Part shown: piece by piece, positions 1-9,856 of the stretch | How the letters are laid out: each line of letters opens with the position of its first letter | How positions within the stretch are numbered: the stretch's first letter is position 1 | DNA from: Trichomonas vaginalis G3 | Taxonomy: Eukaryota; Parabasalia; Trichomonadida; Trichomonadidae | NCBI RefSeq assembly: GCF_026262505.1 | Contig: NC_067205.1 | Span: 372,001-436,000, forward strand | Length of the DNA stretch: 64,000 nt | Direction of reading: 5' to 3' | Position numbers and translations under genes: made by a program | Notes under the pieces: model-generated | Seen by the model: only the letters and a program-made list of their open reading frames with translations | Databases searched by the model: none | Told to the model about the DNA's origin: nothing

Positions 1-400
1 TCAATGTCAATGTTCTCTTCCTCTTTAGGAGCAAACACTGGCTTAGACTCTAAAATCTTTTTACCCAATTTACCTTGAACTTCAACTATCTTAGACTCAT
101 AATATTCATAGTCGTCTGCTTTCTTTGGTTCATAAGGTATAACAAGTTTGTATGCTTTGCCTTCTTTAAGGTTTGAGAACCTTCTGTCAAAATTTTCTTT
201 GACTGCTAACAAACCTTCTATGTCTAAGTCTTCAAATTTCGCACCATTTTTAGTCACAATAGCAAACTTAACTGGTTCGATGTTCCAAACTTTGTCAAAT
301 GTAGACTTTTCAAAATGGTAGAAGTAAACATTCAAATAAGAATGGGTCTAGTTCTTCTTTGACTTCTGTCATGTACTTGTTGACTGAAATATATTTCGTC
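1..400 (-). pseudogene. Left-edge gene remnant of element A
   Basis: Minus-strand coding sequence runs off the left edge. The readable peptide is rich in Lys and Glu (for example KLGKKILESKPVF and APKEEENIDID), with no family that I recognise. It follows the helicase gene in the same direction. It belongs to the fossil element and its reading frame is not continuous. Confidence 0.4.
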
Positions 401-481
401 ATCTTTTCTATCGGATAAAAAAATATTTTTTTTAAATTTACTCAGAAAAATTTTTCTTTGTATATACGCCGTTCTGAACAT

Positions 482-1669
482 CTAAAAGATTTTGACATTT
501 GCCAAGAATGTTCGTTTAGAAGCTGCCATATAACCATACTCTTGACAATATTGTTTATATGAATCGTACAATGACCTTTCATCTAAACACTCAAAGTTAG
601 TCTCATCTATAAACAGTTCATATACACTCTTGTTTGCTTCTAACAATGTTTGTCTCTCTTCGGTATGTGGAATTTGTCTTGGATTGAACTTAGAAATATC
701 TAATGTCATGAAATATGAGAACAAGTGGTTGTAAAAGTTAGGTGTCAAAGTTTCTGCTAAGTCGTCAAAATATTCTGTATCTTGCATATGAGAATCTGAC
801 GTTCTGACAACTACATATCTTCTGTCAGAACTTTCTAACTTCATCGGAACGCATTGTTTGAAACCATAATGAAGTTTGCAACATTTTCACAAACTCTTTG
901 GTCTTTATATTTCTTTCAACAACTCCAACTTTGTCTGTTATAAGACTCTTCAAAGCATCTGAGTTTAAAACTTTTGTTGTATCTATACTTTGAAGTTCGT
1001 TACAACTATAAGTTTCATATTCTCTATTGAAGAGTTAAATTTACCGCAGATGTTTTCTAAGTTTGTCATATTCGGGTTCGAATAGCCCTCTAACAGTTTG
1101 CATAAGATATCTGTAAAGAAAGTGTTCTTACCTGTTCCTTGTTTTCCAATTATAATGAGAGCAGTTTCATTTTTAGCACTTGGATGTTGTAAGATGTTTG
1201 CAAACCAACATAAGATATACTCATAGACTCTTTCGTTTCCATTGCATATAATTTCTTTGACATGGTCTAACCAAGCTTCTATAATATTTTCTTTCCATTC
1301 TACTTGTTCGTATTTATATCCAGTGAAGATAGAATAGAAGTTTGGAGAAGGTGTATAGAACTTTATACCACGAACTGAAAAATCTTCTAACTTTGACAAT
1401 AAGATATCCCAAGCATCTAACATCTTCATGCCAACTTGTACGACTTTTATTTTCTTAAGTTTCTGTCTACATTCTTGTTCTGAAACTATTGTTGCTCTTG
1501 GTTTGTTAAAGACAACATCCCATTCTTTCATGACATAACATTCTGGGGCAGAGTCGACATAAATGACTAAACGTTTCAAATTCTCGACTGCTTTGTTATA
1601 GTCTCTAAATGGACACATATTTCTGAACGCTTGGAAGTCATAAAAATCTGAAACATCTATTCTGTACAT
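482..1669 (-). pseudogene. SF3 (D5/DUF5906-like) replicative helicase, element A
   Basis: The strand reads as a virus-type superfamily 3 helicase. A Walker A loop, GKQGTGKN, follows the typical HPSAKNETALIII lead-in, and a later DRRYVVVR strand is shared with the helicase of element B (DRRYVVLR). Such helicases unwind DNA at the replication fork of NCLDV-, phage- and Polinton-type genomes. It lies last in the minus-strand gene run, after the virion genes. The gene is broken. The family call is strong because the same motif order recurs at 16.9 to 17.9 kb. Confidence 0.75.
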
Positions 1670-1697
1670 TTTTATAAAAATAAAAAAAATATTTTTT

Positions 1698-2502
1698 TTA
1701 TTCTTGACTTTGTTGTTGCATTTGTTCCATTTGTTGCATTTGTTGTTCTTGAGCTATTTGTTGTTGAAGTTGTTCTTGTAATACAATACTTTCACCAGTT
1801 GCATCTTCCAATTCGAAACTTTCTGCCGTCATTGACAAATACATAGGACATAAAAGTTTTACAGGAACAAAGTTTGCGTCAACTAAGGTTAAGTTTATGT
1901 TTGCTAAAGTGTTTGAGTTCACTAAAGCTGAAAATCTGCATTCGAATGAACAATAGGCAAACCAGCAGAGAAAGTGTTGTTTATACGCATGAGTATCTTT
2001 TGGTCATAGTAGTTTCTGTCGACATTCGAATAGCACTTTGAACCTAAGTTTGAAACAATATATAAAATAGGTGTGCTTAAAGTCAATGGAAGAATAGACC
2101 TTGTATGACACCTTTTCCTGTTATAGGAAACTGTTGGTAGTAAAAACCAGATATAAGTTTTGTATTATAGCTCATATCGTTTATAGTAAACTCAGTCGGA
2201 CATCCAAACATAATGAAACCTGCTCTAGTTGCAGCACATGTTACATCCGTCCTTAAAGTATTAAATAAGTCAACAAAACCTGTTGGTGGTATATCTGAGT
2301 AAGTATCTTCAAAGAAGTATTTTTTACCATTCACAACAACAAAGTCTTCTGGTGTCAAAAGAGCAAAACAGGCTTTAGTCGTCATTGTGTTTAAGGTTAG
2401 TTTACAATATCGTCCTTGAGGACTTTGTAAGTTTGTTGTTATAGAATTATATGACTCAGGGTTTTTAGTCGTAATAGTATAAACCACTATGTCTTCTGCC
2501 AT
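1698..2502 (-). pseudogene. Putative minor virion protein, element A
   Basis: The N-terminal part, starting MAEDIVVYTITTKNPESYNS, has the short beta-strand and aromatic pattern of a capsid-type beta protein. The downstream part ends in a Gln/Met-rich tail (QEQLQQQIAQEQQ). I do not recognise a named family. Its place directly downstream of the capsid gene block suggests a minor capsid or penton-like role, which is inference from position. The region appears broken. Confidence 0.4.
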
Positions 2503-2506
2503 TTAC

Positions 2507-3088
2507 TTAGCAAATAAATTTTAATGAAATGTTGTGGTCGTCAAATATTTTTATGACGTCTGGGAAACTATATTTTAAGTTCAACGTTTCACCTCCTTTC
2601 ATAACGTATATCTTGTCAATGACATTATATGAAACACCACAGCAAGCAATGTCGGGTTCTATTTCTTTGATGTTTATATCGTCTGCCTCTGTCAAAAGTT
2701 TCAATAGTTCTTTCAAAACTTCATGAGGTGCGATGACATATGAGTTCACTTTTACAGGGTTGTGTTCGACCAAGTTTAACATTATACCCAAAGCTTGACA
2801 AATCTTCTCCTGAGTTTTAAGTTTGTCTTTAAGTTGTTGGTAGTCGTTTCGAATATCTGCAACAGAACTTAAGTCTCTGCTAACTTCAGGGTATGTTGGT
2901 TGTTCTTTTACAGGAACTATTGTTATACCATCTTCGTCTTCGTATGGTTTCCCCACTTCAACATCTCTTTCTTTGACATTGACAACAACACTTTGACTGT
3001 TTGTTTGAGTTGGTGAATTTAACTTCACATCTGCCACCGCCATTAAACCTTTTGAAACACTTACGCTTCTATTTTTCGGAAATGACAT
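2507..3088 (-). CDS. Hypothetical protein of element A, about 193 aa
   Basis: The open frame starts at the ATG read as MSFPKNRSVSVSKG. This start is preferred over upstream alternatives because it leaves an 18-bp divergent gap to the plus-strand gene at 3107. The protein has a polar N-terminal half, a short coiled-coil-like stretch (RNDYQQLKDKLKTQEK) and a compact C-terminal half. No catalytic motif is visible and I do not recognise it. Its position among virion genes suggests a structural or assembly role, which is inference. Confidence 0.5.
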   Translation of the reverse strand: MSFPKNRSVSVSKGLMAVADVKLNSPTQTNSQSVVVNVKERDVEVGKPYEDEDGITIVPVKEQPTYPEVSRDLSSVADIRNDYQQLKDKLKTQEKICQALGIMLNLVEHNPVKVNSYVIAPHEVLKELLKLLTEADDINIKEIEPDIACCGVSYNVIDKIYVMKGGETLNLKYSFPDVIKIFDDHNISLKFIC

Positions 3089-3106
3089 TTTACTTAGAAT
3101 AAAAAG

Positions 3107-3337
3107 ATGGACGTATTTGAGTATCTCTTCGAATTGAAGCAAAACAAAGTTTACACACACAAACAATACAAATACATTGACAGAATAGTTCTTTACACAA
3201 ACAATGGAAAATGTTATAGAATAGCAGTCTTTGCTGAACCAAAATATTTTCATAAAGCAAAGAAAGTTGGTATAACTGAAATGGTGAAAGTTCTTGAAGC
3301 AGACAAAAATATAACAACAAAACTGACATATTTCTAA
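3107..3337 (+). CDS. Small hypothetical protein of element A, 76 aa
   Basis: A short plus-strand gene sits inside an otherwise minus-strand block and shares an 18-bp divergent start region with the gene at 2507 to 3088. The product is rich in Lys and Tyr (YTHKQYKYIDRIVLYTNNGK) with no membrane segment and no recognised motif. Coding is supported by its open frame exactly filling the gap and by codon use like its neighbours. The function is unknown. Confidence 0.4.
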   Translation: MDVFEYLFELKQNKVYTHKQYKYIDRIVLYTNNGKCYRIAVFAEPKYFHKAKKVGITEMVKVLEADKNITTKLTYF

Positions 3338-3419
3338 AGGTAAGTTTATAATACAATTTTATGTCAAAACTGGCGTACTGTCAATATTTGACGGAGAGAA
3401 GTCAGTTCAAGAACAACTT

Positions 3420-5024
3420 ACTGACCTGCTGCCAAAATCTGCTCGATGGAAGCTGTCGTTATGCCAATCTGAGGAGCCCCAGCAGGTTTCATCGAACGAA
3501 TCTTCAAAAGAGCATCTTCCGTGAAAAGTGCTATTGGTTTTGTAAACTTCTTTGCTTCAATTCATCTGGACCGTCTCTGTCACCAGTATATTGTATTTGA
3601 ACTGTACCAACAGTTGAAATACCACCCATAAAGTCTTCTGAGTCAGCAAATGGAATGCCAAGCCAAAAGTTTGAACGGTCTCCATTTGTATATTGAGTTT
3701 TTTGACCTCCTGTATGAGTCCATACTTTCACATATGGCATAATAGAACTTTGCATTTCAGGGTTAATGGTTGTTGTGAAGTTGTTGTTAAAGTTCATAGC
3801 ATCTAATGTCAAGTTGTATGACCTCATATCCTCAACTGTAGAATATTCTTCTCTTGGATAATATTTGCCATCTATGTTTATATGATATTTAATACCAGGG
3901 TTGTAGAAACAAGAATAGTCATTTATAGTTCGTCTGAACAGTACAAACATAGTATCTGCATGTTTCATTGCAGTTGTTAAAGCAATATCTGTTCTTGCAC
4001 CTGGGTCAGCACTTTGGTTTCCAACTTCACCTGCAAAGTCTTTGACAGATATTTGGTGTATAGGGAACATAAGTGGAACTGCAATATATTTGGCAGCTAA
4101 AGCATTTGAAATATCTGGGTCCAACATATAGACTGCAAGTCTGCTTTCTATTCTCTTGCATTCAAACTTTTCGCATGTGAACTTAACTGGGTCCCAAGCA
4201 TCTCCAGCAGCATTGAAATAATAGTTTACTTCAGTGTTGAGGTTTGAGAAACCAAAGTCTAAGTCAACTTTGTCTTTGCAAAAGTCGGCGAATGACGTTT
4301 TATTTGTTCCCACTACTTCTGTAAGAGTGAATGGGTCTTGTGTTGGTGCAATGACTAAGTTATTTTTGCTTGGAGTAAGTTCGATAGAAATTTTTCCTGC
4401 CCAGTTTGGCAAGTATCTTAAAAACCTGAAGATGAGGAAAGATGACAAAGGAACTCTAAGTTTCAGTTTTACTTTGGTTACTGCTGCTGCAGTTTGTCCA
4501 GAAAGGTTAACATAAACTCCTGGAACGTTAGGGTCAAGTCTTCTTATTTTCTCAATAGTTGCATACTGGTCTGTTTGTTCTCTAGCTTGTGGTTGTACTG
4601 AGTTTCTCAAAGCGAACCATTCATAGTTTGCCCATGTTACTGTTTGAACTAAGTCAGAGTTAGAATATATCTTATATCCCATGAAAACTTCTGGAGCATA
4701 TTGGTATCCGACATAGAAAATTCCATTGCAACCTTTCTTGTCAGACAACTTGGCAGAAGGTTTTATTTCAATGTCTTGTTCCACGTATAAGAAAGAGTTG
4801 TCAATAGAAATTATATGAAACCTGTCGCAAGCAATATCTACTGTTGTTGAAGAACCTTCTCCAAACTCACCTACGTTTCCATAAGAAACAGCAGTTGTAT
4901 ATTCGTAAGTTCCAGGAACTATTTCTGACCTTCTAATGGCATTGTCGCATTCGTTATACCATTCGGAAACATTTCCATTCATAGCATCCAAAACTGTTGG
5001 CGTTATATTCTGAGCGGCGTACAT
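3420..5024 (-). pseudogene. Hexon-like major capsid protein, element A
   Basis: A protein of about 500 residues starts MYAAQNITPTVLDAMNG. It has the alternating beta-strand and loop composition of double jelly-roll major capsid proteins. Near residues 375 to 395 it shows an IDGKYYPREEY-type strand that matches an IDSRNFPDQ segment at 28.4 kb in element B, so the two are probably homologous capsid proteins. The length fits Polinton and virophage hexons. Upstream and downstream genes on the same strand look like virion genes. The copy is nearly whole, with about one break. Confidence 0.6.
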
Positions 5025-5056
5025 TTCATATGAGTAAAAATATAGAATAGTTGGAT

Positions 5057-5527
5057 TTATATGTCATAATAGAACCCACGTGGACCAAGCTTTACTTTCT
5101 TCCTGACTGAGTTTTTAACTCTTCTTTTTCCTTCATTGCCCTCTGCTTGAAGTTGTTGCATCTTTGCATTATGTTCATCTAGTATGTTGCAAATTTCCCA
5201 TGTCCTTTTTGCCTTTTGGCTCTGGTCGCCCATCTCAGGTAACCTATATCCTAGAAAGAGTTTGTCATAGTCTGTATTTGAGTCTTCGCGTATTGTTTGC
5301 ATGACTCTTTCCTGAGTTTCCGGTTCAAGCTCTTCAAACAGTGCCTGTCCATATGGAATATGCTCGTTTCCAAATATATGTTTTTGTAGCCATTCTGGTT
5401 TTCTTTCCATGTTACCAACTATATCTTTTGTGAATGGGAAAGCTTTTACCCAATCTTTCAGTCTTGCGTCGTTTATTTCTGTAGTTGGTTTTATTTTGTC
5501 AAGGAACATGTTTTTCAATACTAACAT
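5057..5527 (-). CDS. Hypothetical virion-block protein, element A, 156 aa
   Basis: This lies directly upstream of the capsid gene on the same strand. It is mostly helical and charged, and ends in a strongly basic stretch (KRRVKNSVRKKVKLGPRG) that could bind nucleic acid or a capsid surface. No family is recognised. Co-directional packing with the capsid gene is the only functional hint. Confidence 0.4.
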   Translation of the reverse strand: MLVLKNMFLDKIKPTTEINDARLKDWVKAFPFTKDIVGNMERKPEWLQKHIFGNEHIPYGQALFEELEPETQERVMQTIREDSNTDYDKLFLGYRLPEMGDQSQKAKRTWEICNILDEHNAKMQQLQAEGNEGKRRVKNSVRKKVKLGPRGFYYDI

Positions 5528-5632
5528 TTCATTTGGTACTGTCCATTTGAGTTTTCTTAAATATTCATCCCTTCTCGTTCATTGTCTGCAAAGTAAGTTT
5601 TTATGACATTTTGTAAACTTTCGTTTGCAAGG

Positions 5633-6208
5633 TCATGTACAATAGGTTCTCTTCCTTCTCTCCCTAACTTTCTTTCTAAACTCTTCACCAAATATACCAT
5701 CTCTATGGTTCTGTGTAGTTCTTTGAGATAAATGTTCTAGAACGTCAGGTGTTATATTTCCATCAGCCATGTTCATTTCATACTGGTCCAAAATATCTGC
5801 ATCTTTCATATCTTTCAATGGCATTAAAGCCGCGCTGAAAATACCAGCTATATCTGGTTCACCATTGACTTCCATTGCGTCTACAACTTCTTGGAATTGT
5901 GGTTGTAAGTTTATGAACCACCTATCCGGATTAGCTTTATGACCCCATCTCATTGTAGTTCCATCGTCTGCAGAAACAAAAGTAGGTTTGTTTCCATCTT
6001 GGTTAGGTTCTGAATGAACTTTAAACAATGTTTCATTTCTATATGTTTTCTTGAAATTTAACCTTTTATTTTCACCGAGTTCATCCGAAGATTGAACGTT
6101 AAATGCTCGTAAGTAAAAAGGGTTGTTGTATTTGTGTACATTTTTTTTCAGTTCTTCCATTCTATGCTGAATATTTTCATCTGGTTGGAGTCTTTTGTAT
6201 GTCGGCAA
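5633..6208 (-). CDS. Hypothetical virion-block protein, element A, about 191 aa
   Basis: A polar, mixed-structure protein starting MPTYKRLQPDENIQHRMEEL. It contains a Trp-rich patch (MRWGHKANPDRWFINLQP) and a basic C-terminal end (EFRKKVRERRKR). Its start overlaps the end of the next upstream gene by about 30 bp, as expected for tightly packed element genes. I do not recognise the family. Confidence 0.4.
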   Translation of the reverse strand: MPTYKRLQPDENIQHRMEELKKNVHKYNNPFYLRAFNVQSSDELGENKRLNFKKTYRNETLFKVHSEPNQDGNKPTFVSADDGTTMRWGHKANPDRWFINLQPQFQEVVDAMEVNGEPDIAGIFSAALMPLKDMKDADILDQYEMNMADGNITPDVLEHLSQRTTQNHRDGIFGEEFRKKVRERRKRTYCT

Positions 6209-7163
6209 ACATTTTTCGATATTCTTCTACTATGTCAGCCGAATTTTTTTTAGACTCTTGGAAATATCCCATATTCTCCGCATACTCTTGTTGAGGGTCA
6301 AGATTTTTCGGCTGTTCCAAATCTTCATCTAGTTCTGTGAAGTTAGTTTCCAAAGGAGCGACTTGTTCGTTTCCTTCAGGCTCTTCTAGCTGTTGTTGCT
6401 GAACTATTTCTTCCATGTCTGGTTGTATCTGAACTTCTTCCTGTGGAGTTTCTTGTACCTCATCTGCTGGCATTTCATATATTCCGAGACCGTTTTTAAC
6501 AATTTCCCTATCTACGTCATCCGCATTCATAAGCTTTTGTTCTTTCGTTCCGTCTCTATTTTTTACGCGTTTCATGACGAAAGTTGAATTGTCATTTAGC
6601 TCTGACATCAAATATCTCGGAGTAAATTCATCCATGTCATTTGGATGATATGCTATTAAATCATATCCCTTAGCGAGCTTGTATTTTCCAGGTTTGAGAT
6701 TATATCCGTTTTGGTGCTGAGCCATAAAGCTAAATAGGTTCGGGTCAGTATTTCCATCCTTGAACTTTCCAATAGCTTCTTTATATCTGTCACTAAAGTC
6801 AATAGTATCTGGGAAACCACACTCTTCTTTAAGCATTTTTAAGAATTCTTGGTTTCCTTGTTCTCTACTTCTTTTATGTCCTTGCTCTGTTTGTGGTTGT
6901 TGTTGTGCAGGGTTTTGAACTGTTGGTTGCTGTGTGCTGGTTGTTGTGTTGGTTGTTGTGCTGGTGTTGTGCAGGTTTTGAACTGTTGGTTGTTGTGTGT
7001 GTTGTGTTGTTGGTGCATGCCTGTGTCTGTGTCCATGTGACGATGTAAATGTTTTAGGTAGTCCTGGTGCAGGTGCTTCTCTTGGAGGGTTTGGTGGTAT
7101 ATAAGTTCCACTAGCTAGTATATAAGTTCCACCAGCTGGTATATAAGTTCCACCAGCTGGCAC
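6177..7163 (-). CDS. Low-complexity Pro/Thr/Gln-rich protein, element A
   Basis: The N-terminus carries a short tandem repeat (GGTYIPA), then a Pro-rich and His-rich stretch, then two copies of TQQPTVQN inside a Thr/Gln/Asn tract. The C-terminal 200 residues are a more ordinary acidic globular region. The true start is uncertain because the frame stays open further upstream and the first in-frame codon used here is not ATG. Such low-complexity proteins often sit on virion surfaces or act as scaffolds, but here that is inference. Confidence 0.4.
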   Translation of the reverse strand: MPAGGTYIPAGGTYILASGTYIPPNPPREAPAPGLPKTFTSSHGHRHRHAPTTQHTQQPTVQNLHNTSTTTNTTTSTQQPTVQNPAQQQPQTEQGHKRSREQGNQEFLKMLKEECGFPDTIDFSDRYKEAIGKFKDGNTDPNLFSFMAQHQNGYNLKPGKYKLAKGYDLIAYHPNDMDEFTPRYLMSELNDNSTFVMKRVKNRDGTKEQKLMNADDVDREIVKNGLGIYEMPADEVQETPQEEVQIQPDMEEIVQQQQLEEPEGNEQVAPLETNFTELDEDLEQPKNLDPQQEYAENMGYFQESKKNSADIVEEYRKMFADIQKTPTR

Positions 7164-7221
7164 ATATGTTCCATCTGCAGCGTAATGTCCTACCTGACTT
7201 TTCGTTTTAAGAAAGCATTTA

Positions 7222-8109
7222 CTAGGTCTGTTTTGGTCTGTTGTAACTCTTTTTCTTGACTTTCACAACAGTTGCTCTAACGGCGTCATAGGCACTTTGA
7301 ACTGCCTGTCTCGTTGCTGCATCTGTTATTTTCGTCATATTTTGTGCTACTTCTCTTAACTCGTTGTCGAAACCTTCAGACTTCAGTTTCTTTCCAGATG
7401 AGAAGTCGTTCACTAGTTTCACCTTACTATGAAGAGCTTCGAAGGCGTTCTTAAAGTCAGCATTCATTAAAGCTTCATTTGAACTGTCTTCATCCGCTTG
7501 TATTTTTGTCCTTATTGACCCTATAAGCTGGGCTGCTTTGGCGTTGGCTTGGGCATCTAACCAGTCATTGTTAGCTTTTATATATTCTGCGCTTTTCATT
7601 GCCTTTTGCATGGCTGCGTCGTTATTTTTACTTTCTTGTGCTAAGTTTTCATACTGTACGGTTTGGTTTTGCAACTGTAAAAGTTTTTCTGCCTTTACAT
7701 TTGCTTCAACTTCTTTTTTATACTCATCGCTATCCATATATGTCTTCAGGGCTTTTTGTTTTATCTCTTCATCTTTCAGTACTTTATATTGAGTAGTATG
7801 GTTTTTCAAATTTACAACATCTTGTTCCATTTTTGCTACTTCTGCTGCTTTTTCTGACACTTTTTTCGCATATTCCTCTGTACTTAGTTCTTTCAGTTGT
7901 TCTTCTTTCTTCTTTTTCTCTACGTTTAACTCATTGAGTTTCTTTGTGTGTCTGTCATATTCTAGTTTCTTTTCGTTTTCACTTATTTGCTTCTGTATGT
8001 CTATGTTTGACTTTTTGACATCTGTTATTTGATTTTTGAGTGAACTCAAATTCATTTGACTTTGAGGGTTATAAGCTGTTCCGTCTGCAGCTCCACCATA
8101 GCCTGCCAT
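7222..8109 (-). CDS. Coiled-coil protein, element A, 295 aa
   Basis: A Gly-rich start (MAGYGGAADGTAYNPQSQMN) is followed by almost continuous heptad-type helix with Lys/Glu-rich spacing from about residue 25 to 260. The tail is basic (VKVKKKSYNRPKQT). It is first but one in the minus-strand virion block. A structural scaffold or internal virion protein is plausible. No homology is recognised beyond the coiled coil. Confidence 0.45.
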   Translation of the reverse strand: MAGYGGAADGTAYNPQSQMNLSSLKNQITDVKKSNIDIQKQISENEKKLEYDRHTKKLNELNVEKKKKEEQLKELSTEEYAKKVSEKAAEVAKMEQDVVNLKNHTTQYKVLKDEEIKQKALKTYMDSDEYKKEVEANVKAEKLLQLQNQTVQYENLAQESKNNDAAMQKAMKSAEYIKANNDWLDAQANAKAAQLIGSIRTKIQADEDSSNEALMNADFKNAFEALHSKVKLVNDFSSGKKLKSEGFDNELREVAQNMTKITDAATRQAVQSAYDAVRATVVKVKKKSYNRPKQT

Positions 8110-8129
8110 TTTCGCTAAAAGTGCCGCTC

Positions 8130-8312
8130 TTAAACCTCCACTCTGTGCACCAAAACTCGGTTTAAAAGCATAGGATTGCTTGACATTTGTTGCAACATAG
8201 TGGGGTCATTCATCATTTGTTGTTGCAACTGTTGTTGTGGTGTCAGTTTTACTATTGGATGTTTCAATGCTCTCTTCCTCTTACGTATATTCTTACGTAG
8301 CTTACGTGGCAT
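8130..8312 (-). CDS. Small basic core-like protein, element A, 60 aa
   Basis: The N-terminus is packed with Arg and Lys (MPRKLRKNIRKRKRALKH), followed by a Gln/Met-rich tract. This composition resembles the DNA-condensing or nuclear-targeting core peptides of adenovirus-like virions, but the likeness is in composition only. It is the first gene of the minus-strand run and faces the divergent promoter region at 8313 to 8780. Confidence 0.4.
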   Translation of the reverse strand: MPRKLRKNIRKRKRALKHPIVKLTPQQQLQQQMMNDPTMLQQMSSNPMLLNRVLVHRVEV

Positions 8313-8780
8313 TTTAAGTGAAGTTAAAAAGCGGTTTTTGACAGATGTTTATATGACACTTTTTTTCAGCACAAAAAACTACTCGGTCAAAGTGTTGTCA
8401 GTTTTGTAAAATAACCGTCCTATCTCATTCTATAAGGGGGAAAGGCTTCTCAAAGTATACTTCCTTGGAACGCCTGTAACTTTTCCTGTAGCGACGATAG
8501 ACCCTTACTTGTCCGGACAAAGTTATACTATTTTGAGTGCTCTACAAAAAAGTCAACGGCGACGACTCTCAAAAACCGTTGTGTAAAAAGTTTTACCGTT
8601 GGACAAAAAAGTATATATAGAAAACAAAAAACGTTTATAGTTCATTCAATATTTGAGATGGAACGGTTTGCCAACGGAACTTTAAATAAAATAAAAAAAT
8701 AGAGGGGGTTACCGTTGACGAAAACGGTTTATTTTAAACTTTTCTATGAGTAGTCCGAAAAAACAGTTCATTTTTGTCTA
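8313..8780. promoter_or_regulatory. Divergent promoter region with Myb-type site cluster
   Basis: This 468-bp gap without genes separates the minus-strand virion block from the plus-strand gene at 8781. It holds five CAACGG/CCGTTG hexamers, at 8554, 8576, 8596, 8672 and 8712, two further AACGGT hexamers at 8662 and 8723, and A/T-rich runs. CAACGG fits the general Myb recognition element (YAACKG), and trichomonads are known for many Myb regulators. That this is a Myb-controlled bidirectional promoter is inference. Confidence 0.45.
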
Positions 8781-9752
8781 ATGTACGCGTCTCGAACAGT
8801 GAAGCCCAATTCAATAGAATACTATCTCGAAAAACAAGAAGCTGACACTGCTATTCAGTCTTTAATACAGAACCAAGCTCAGGAGAACTCAAAAGACTCC
8901 CAATTCAAATCGACATCCAATTCGAAGCAATTAAAACTTGACTCGAATGTTTTAAAACCACAGCCCGCACGAACAAATACAGCTCTAAGAATAGACCAAA
9001 GAATACCGAACAAAGAGTTGAGGTCAAGATTGAAATTACAATCGGATGAGTATTTTTCCCTTAACAACCAGGGAAATACTCCATATAACCGTATCTACAC
9101 AAATACCGTTAAAGAAACAATAATGGCATACACAAAACTCTGTCAATTGGTCCCCAACCAGGACCAATTGACGGACATTATATGTTCCTACCTTCCCATA
9201 TTTGCTGAGTGTGTGGAAGGTAGGACATTGTTACAAGCTTGCTTACGTATGCCACCAAATCTCCGTCAACAATTTGCTCAAATTGTACATGAATTTAAAG
9301 CTTTTAACAACGGATACGATGAAGATGAAGTAGCAGATGAATTTGGGGAAGAAAAAACATTTTTCCCCTCATATAATACGCCTGCAACAGTATTTCCTAC
9401 TAATGAATTTCACAACTATTGTGTCGTTCATTTAATTGTTGTGGATATGCCCACAGGTGAAGACATTCTCAGTGGTGACTTCATCGAAGTCTGTATCAAT
9501 ACAGAATTGGGAGAAGATGAGTTGCACAAATTCTCCAACGTCGAACATATATTCAAACCAGCACACCAACTCTTTATCGAAACTGAAATAACACTCACAC
9601 AAAATATGTCCATCTCATTTAAATCCAAATCAGGACGTCCATACAGAATTTGGATGAACTACGTCCTCCTCCACTACGCCGACGATGACGAAGAAGAGGA
9701 AGAAGAGGAGGAGGAAGAAGAAGAGTCCTCCGAATTCACACCAGAAGACTAA
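8781..9752 (+). CDS. Hypothetical protein with acidic tail, element A, 323 aa
   Basis: The open frame starts MYASRTVKPNSIEYY. Residues 1 to 80 are polar and Gln/Ser-rich. A helical region (residues about 110 to 170) is followed by a beta-rich part ending YRIWMNYVLLHY. The last 30 residues are an almost unbroken acidic run followed by SSEFTPED. An acidic tail after a beta-rich domain recalls nucleoplasmin-type histone chaperones, but no sequence homology is visible and I do not claim it. It is the only sizeable plus-strand gene in element A and is driven from the Myb-site region. Confidence 0.5.
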   Translation: MYASRTVKPNSIEYYLEKQEADTAIQSLIQNQAQENSKDSQFKSTSNSKQLKLDSNVLKPQPARTNTALRIDQRIPNKELRSRLKLQSDEYFSLNNQGNTPYNRIYTNTVKETIMAYTKLCQLVPNQDQLTDIICSYLPIFAECVEGRTLLQACLRMPPNLRQQFAQIVHEFKAFNNGYDEDEVADEFGEEKTFFPSYNTPATVFPTNEFHNYCVVHLIVVDMPTGEDILSGDFIEVCINTELGEDELHKFSNVEHIFKPAHQLFIETEITLTQNMSISFKSKSGRPYRIWMNYVLLHYADDDEEEEEEEEEEEESSEFTPED

Positions 9753-9803
9753 CAATTTTCCGAATAAAAACTTCATTTATACTAAACATCTTCAGGGCTA
9801 GAA

Positions 9804-9856
9804 GGGGCGCAGCCCCTGGAAGCCCCAATACCTTTTTTTTTTTTTTTTTTTTTTTT
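9804..9856. repeat. Junction of elements A and B: GC hairpin and T-run
   Basis: A perfect small hairpin (GGGGC, GCA, GCCCC) at 9804 to 9816 is followed by AGCCCC and a 24-base T-run at 9833 to 9856. Composition changes on either side: element B to the right is clearly more AT-rich. This is the best candidate for the seam between the two elements. No terminal inverted repeat of element B is recognised here. Confidence 0.45.

Larger units (their letters stand above)
1..9832. mobile_element. Polinton/Maverick-like element A (fossil, left end outside window)
   Basis: A block of mostly minus-strand, closely packed genes that reads like the virion and replication part of a Polinton/Maverick: SF3 helicase, hexon-like capsid protein, coiled-coil and basic core-like proteins. 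The left end is not in the window, so no terminal repeat can be checked there. The right end is placed at the T-run at 9833. Base composition is visibly less AT-rich than the neighbouring element B. It is broken, in roughly half a dozen places within the window, but several genes remain open from start to stop, which suggests a fairly recent insertion. Polymerase and integrase are not seen in this part and may lie to the left. Confidence 0.7.
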
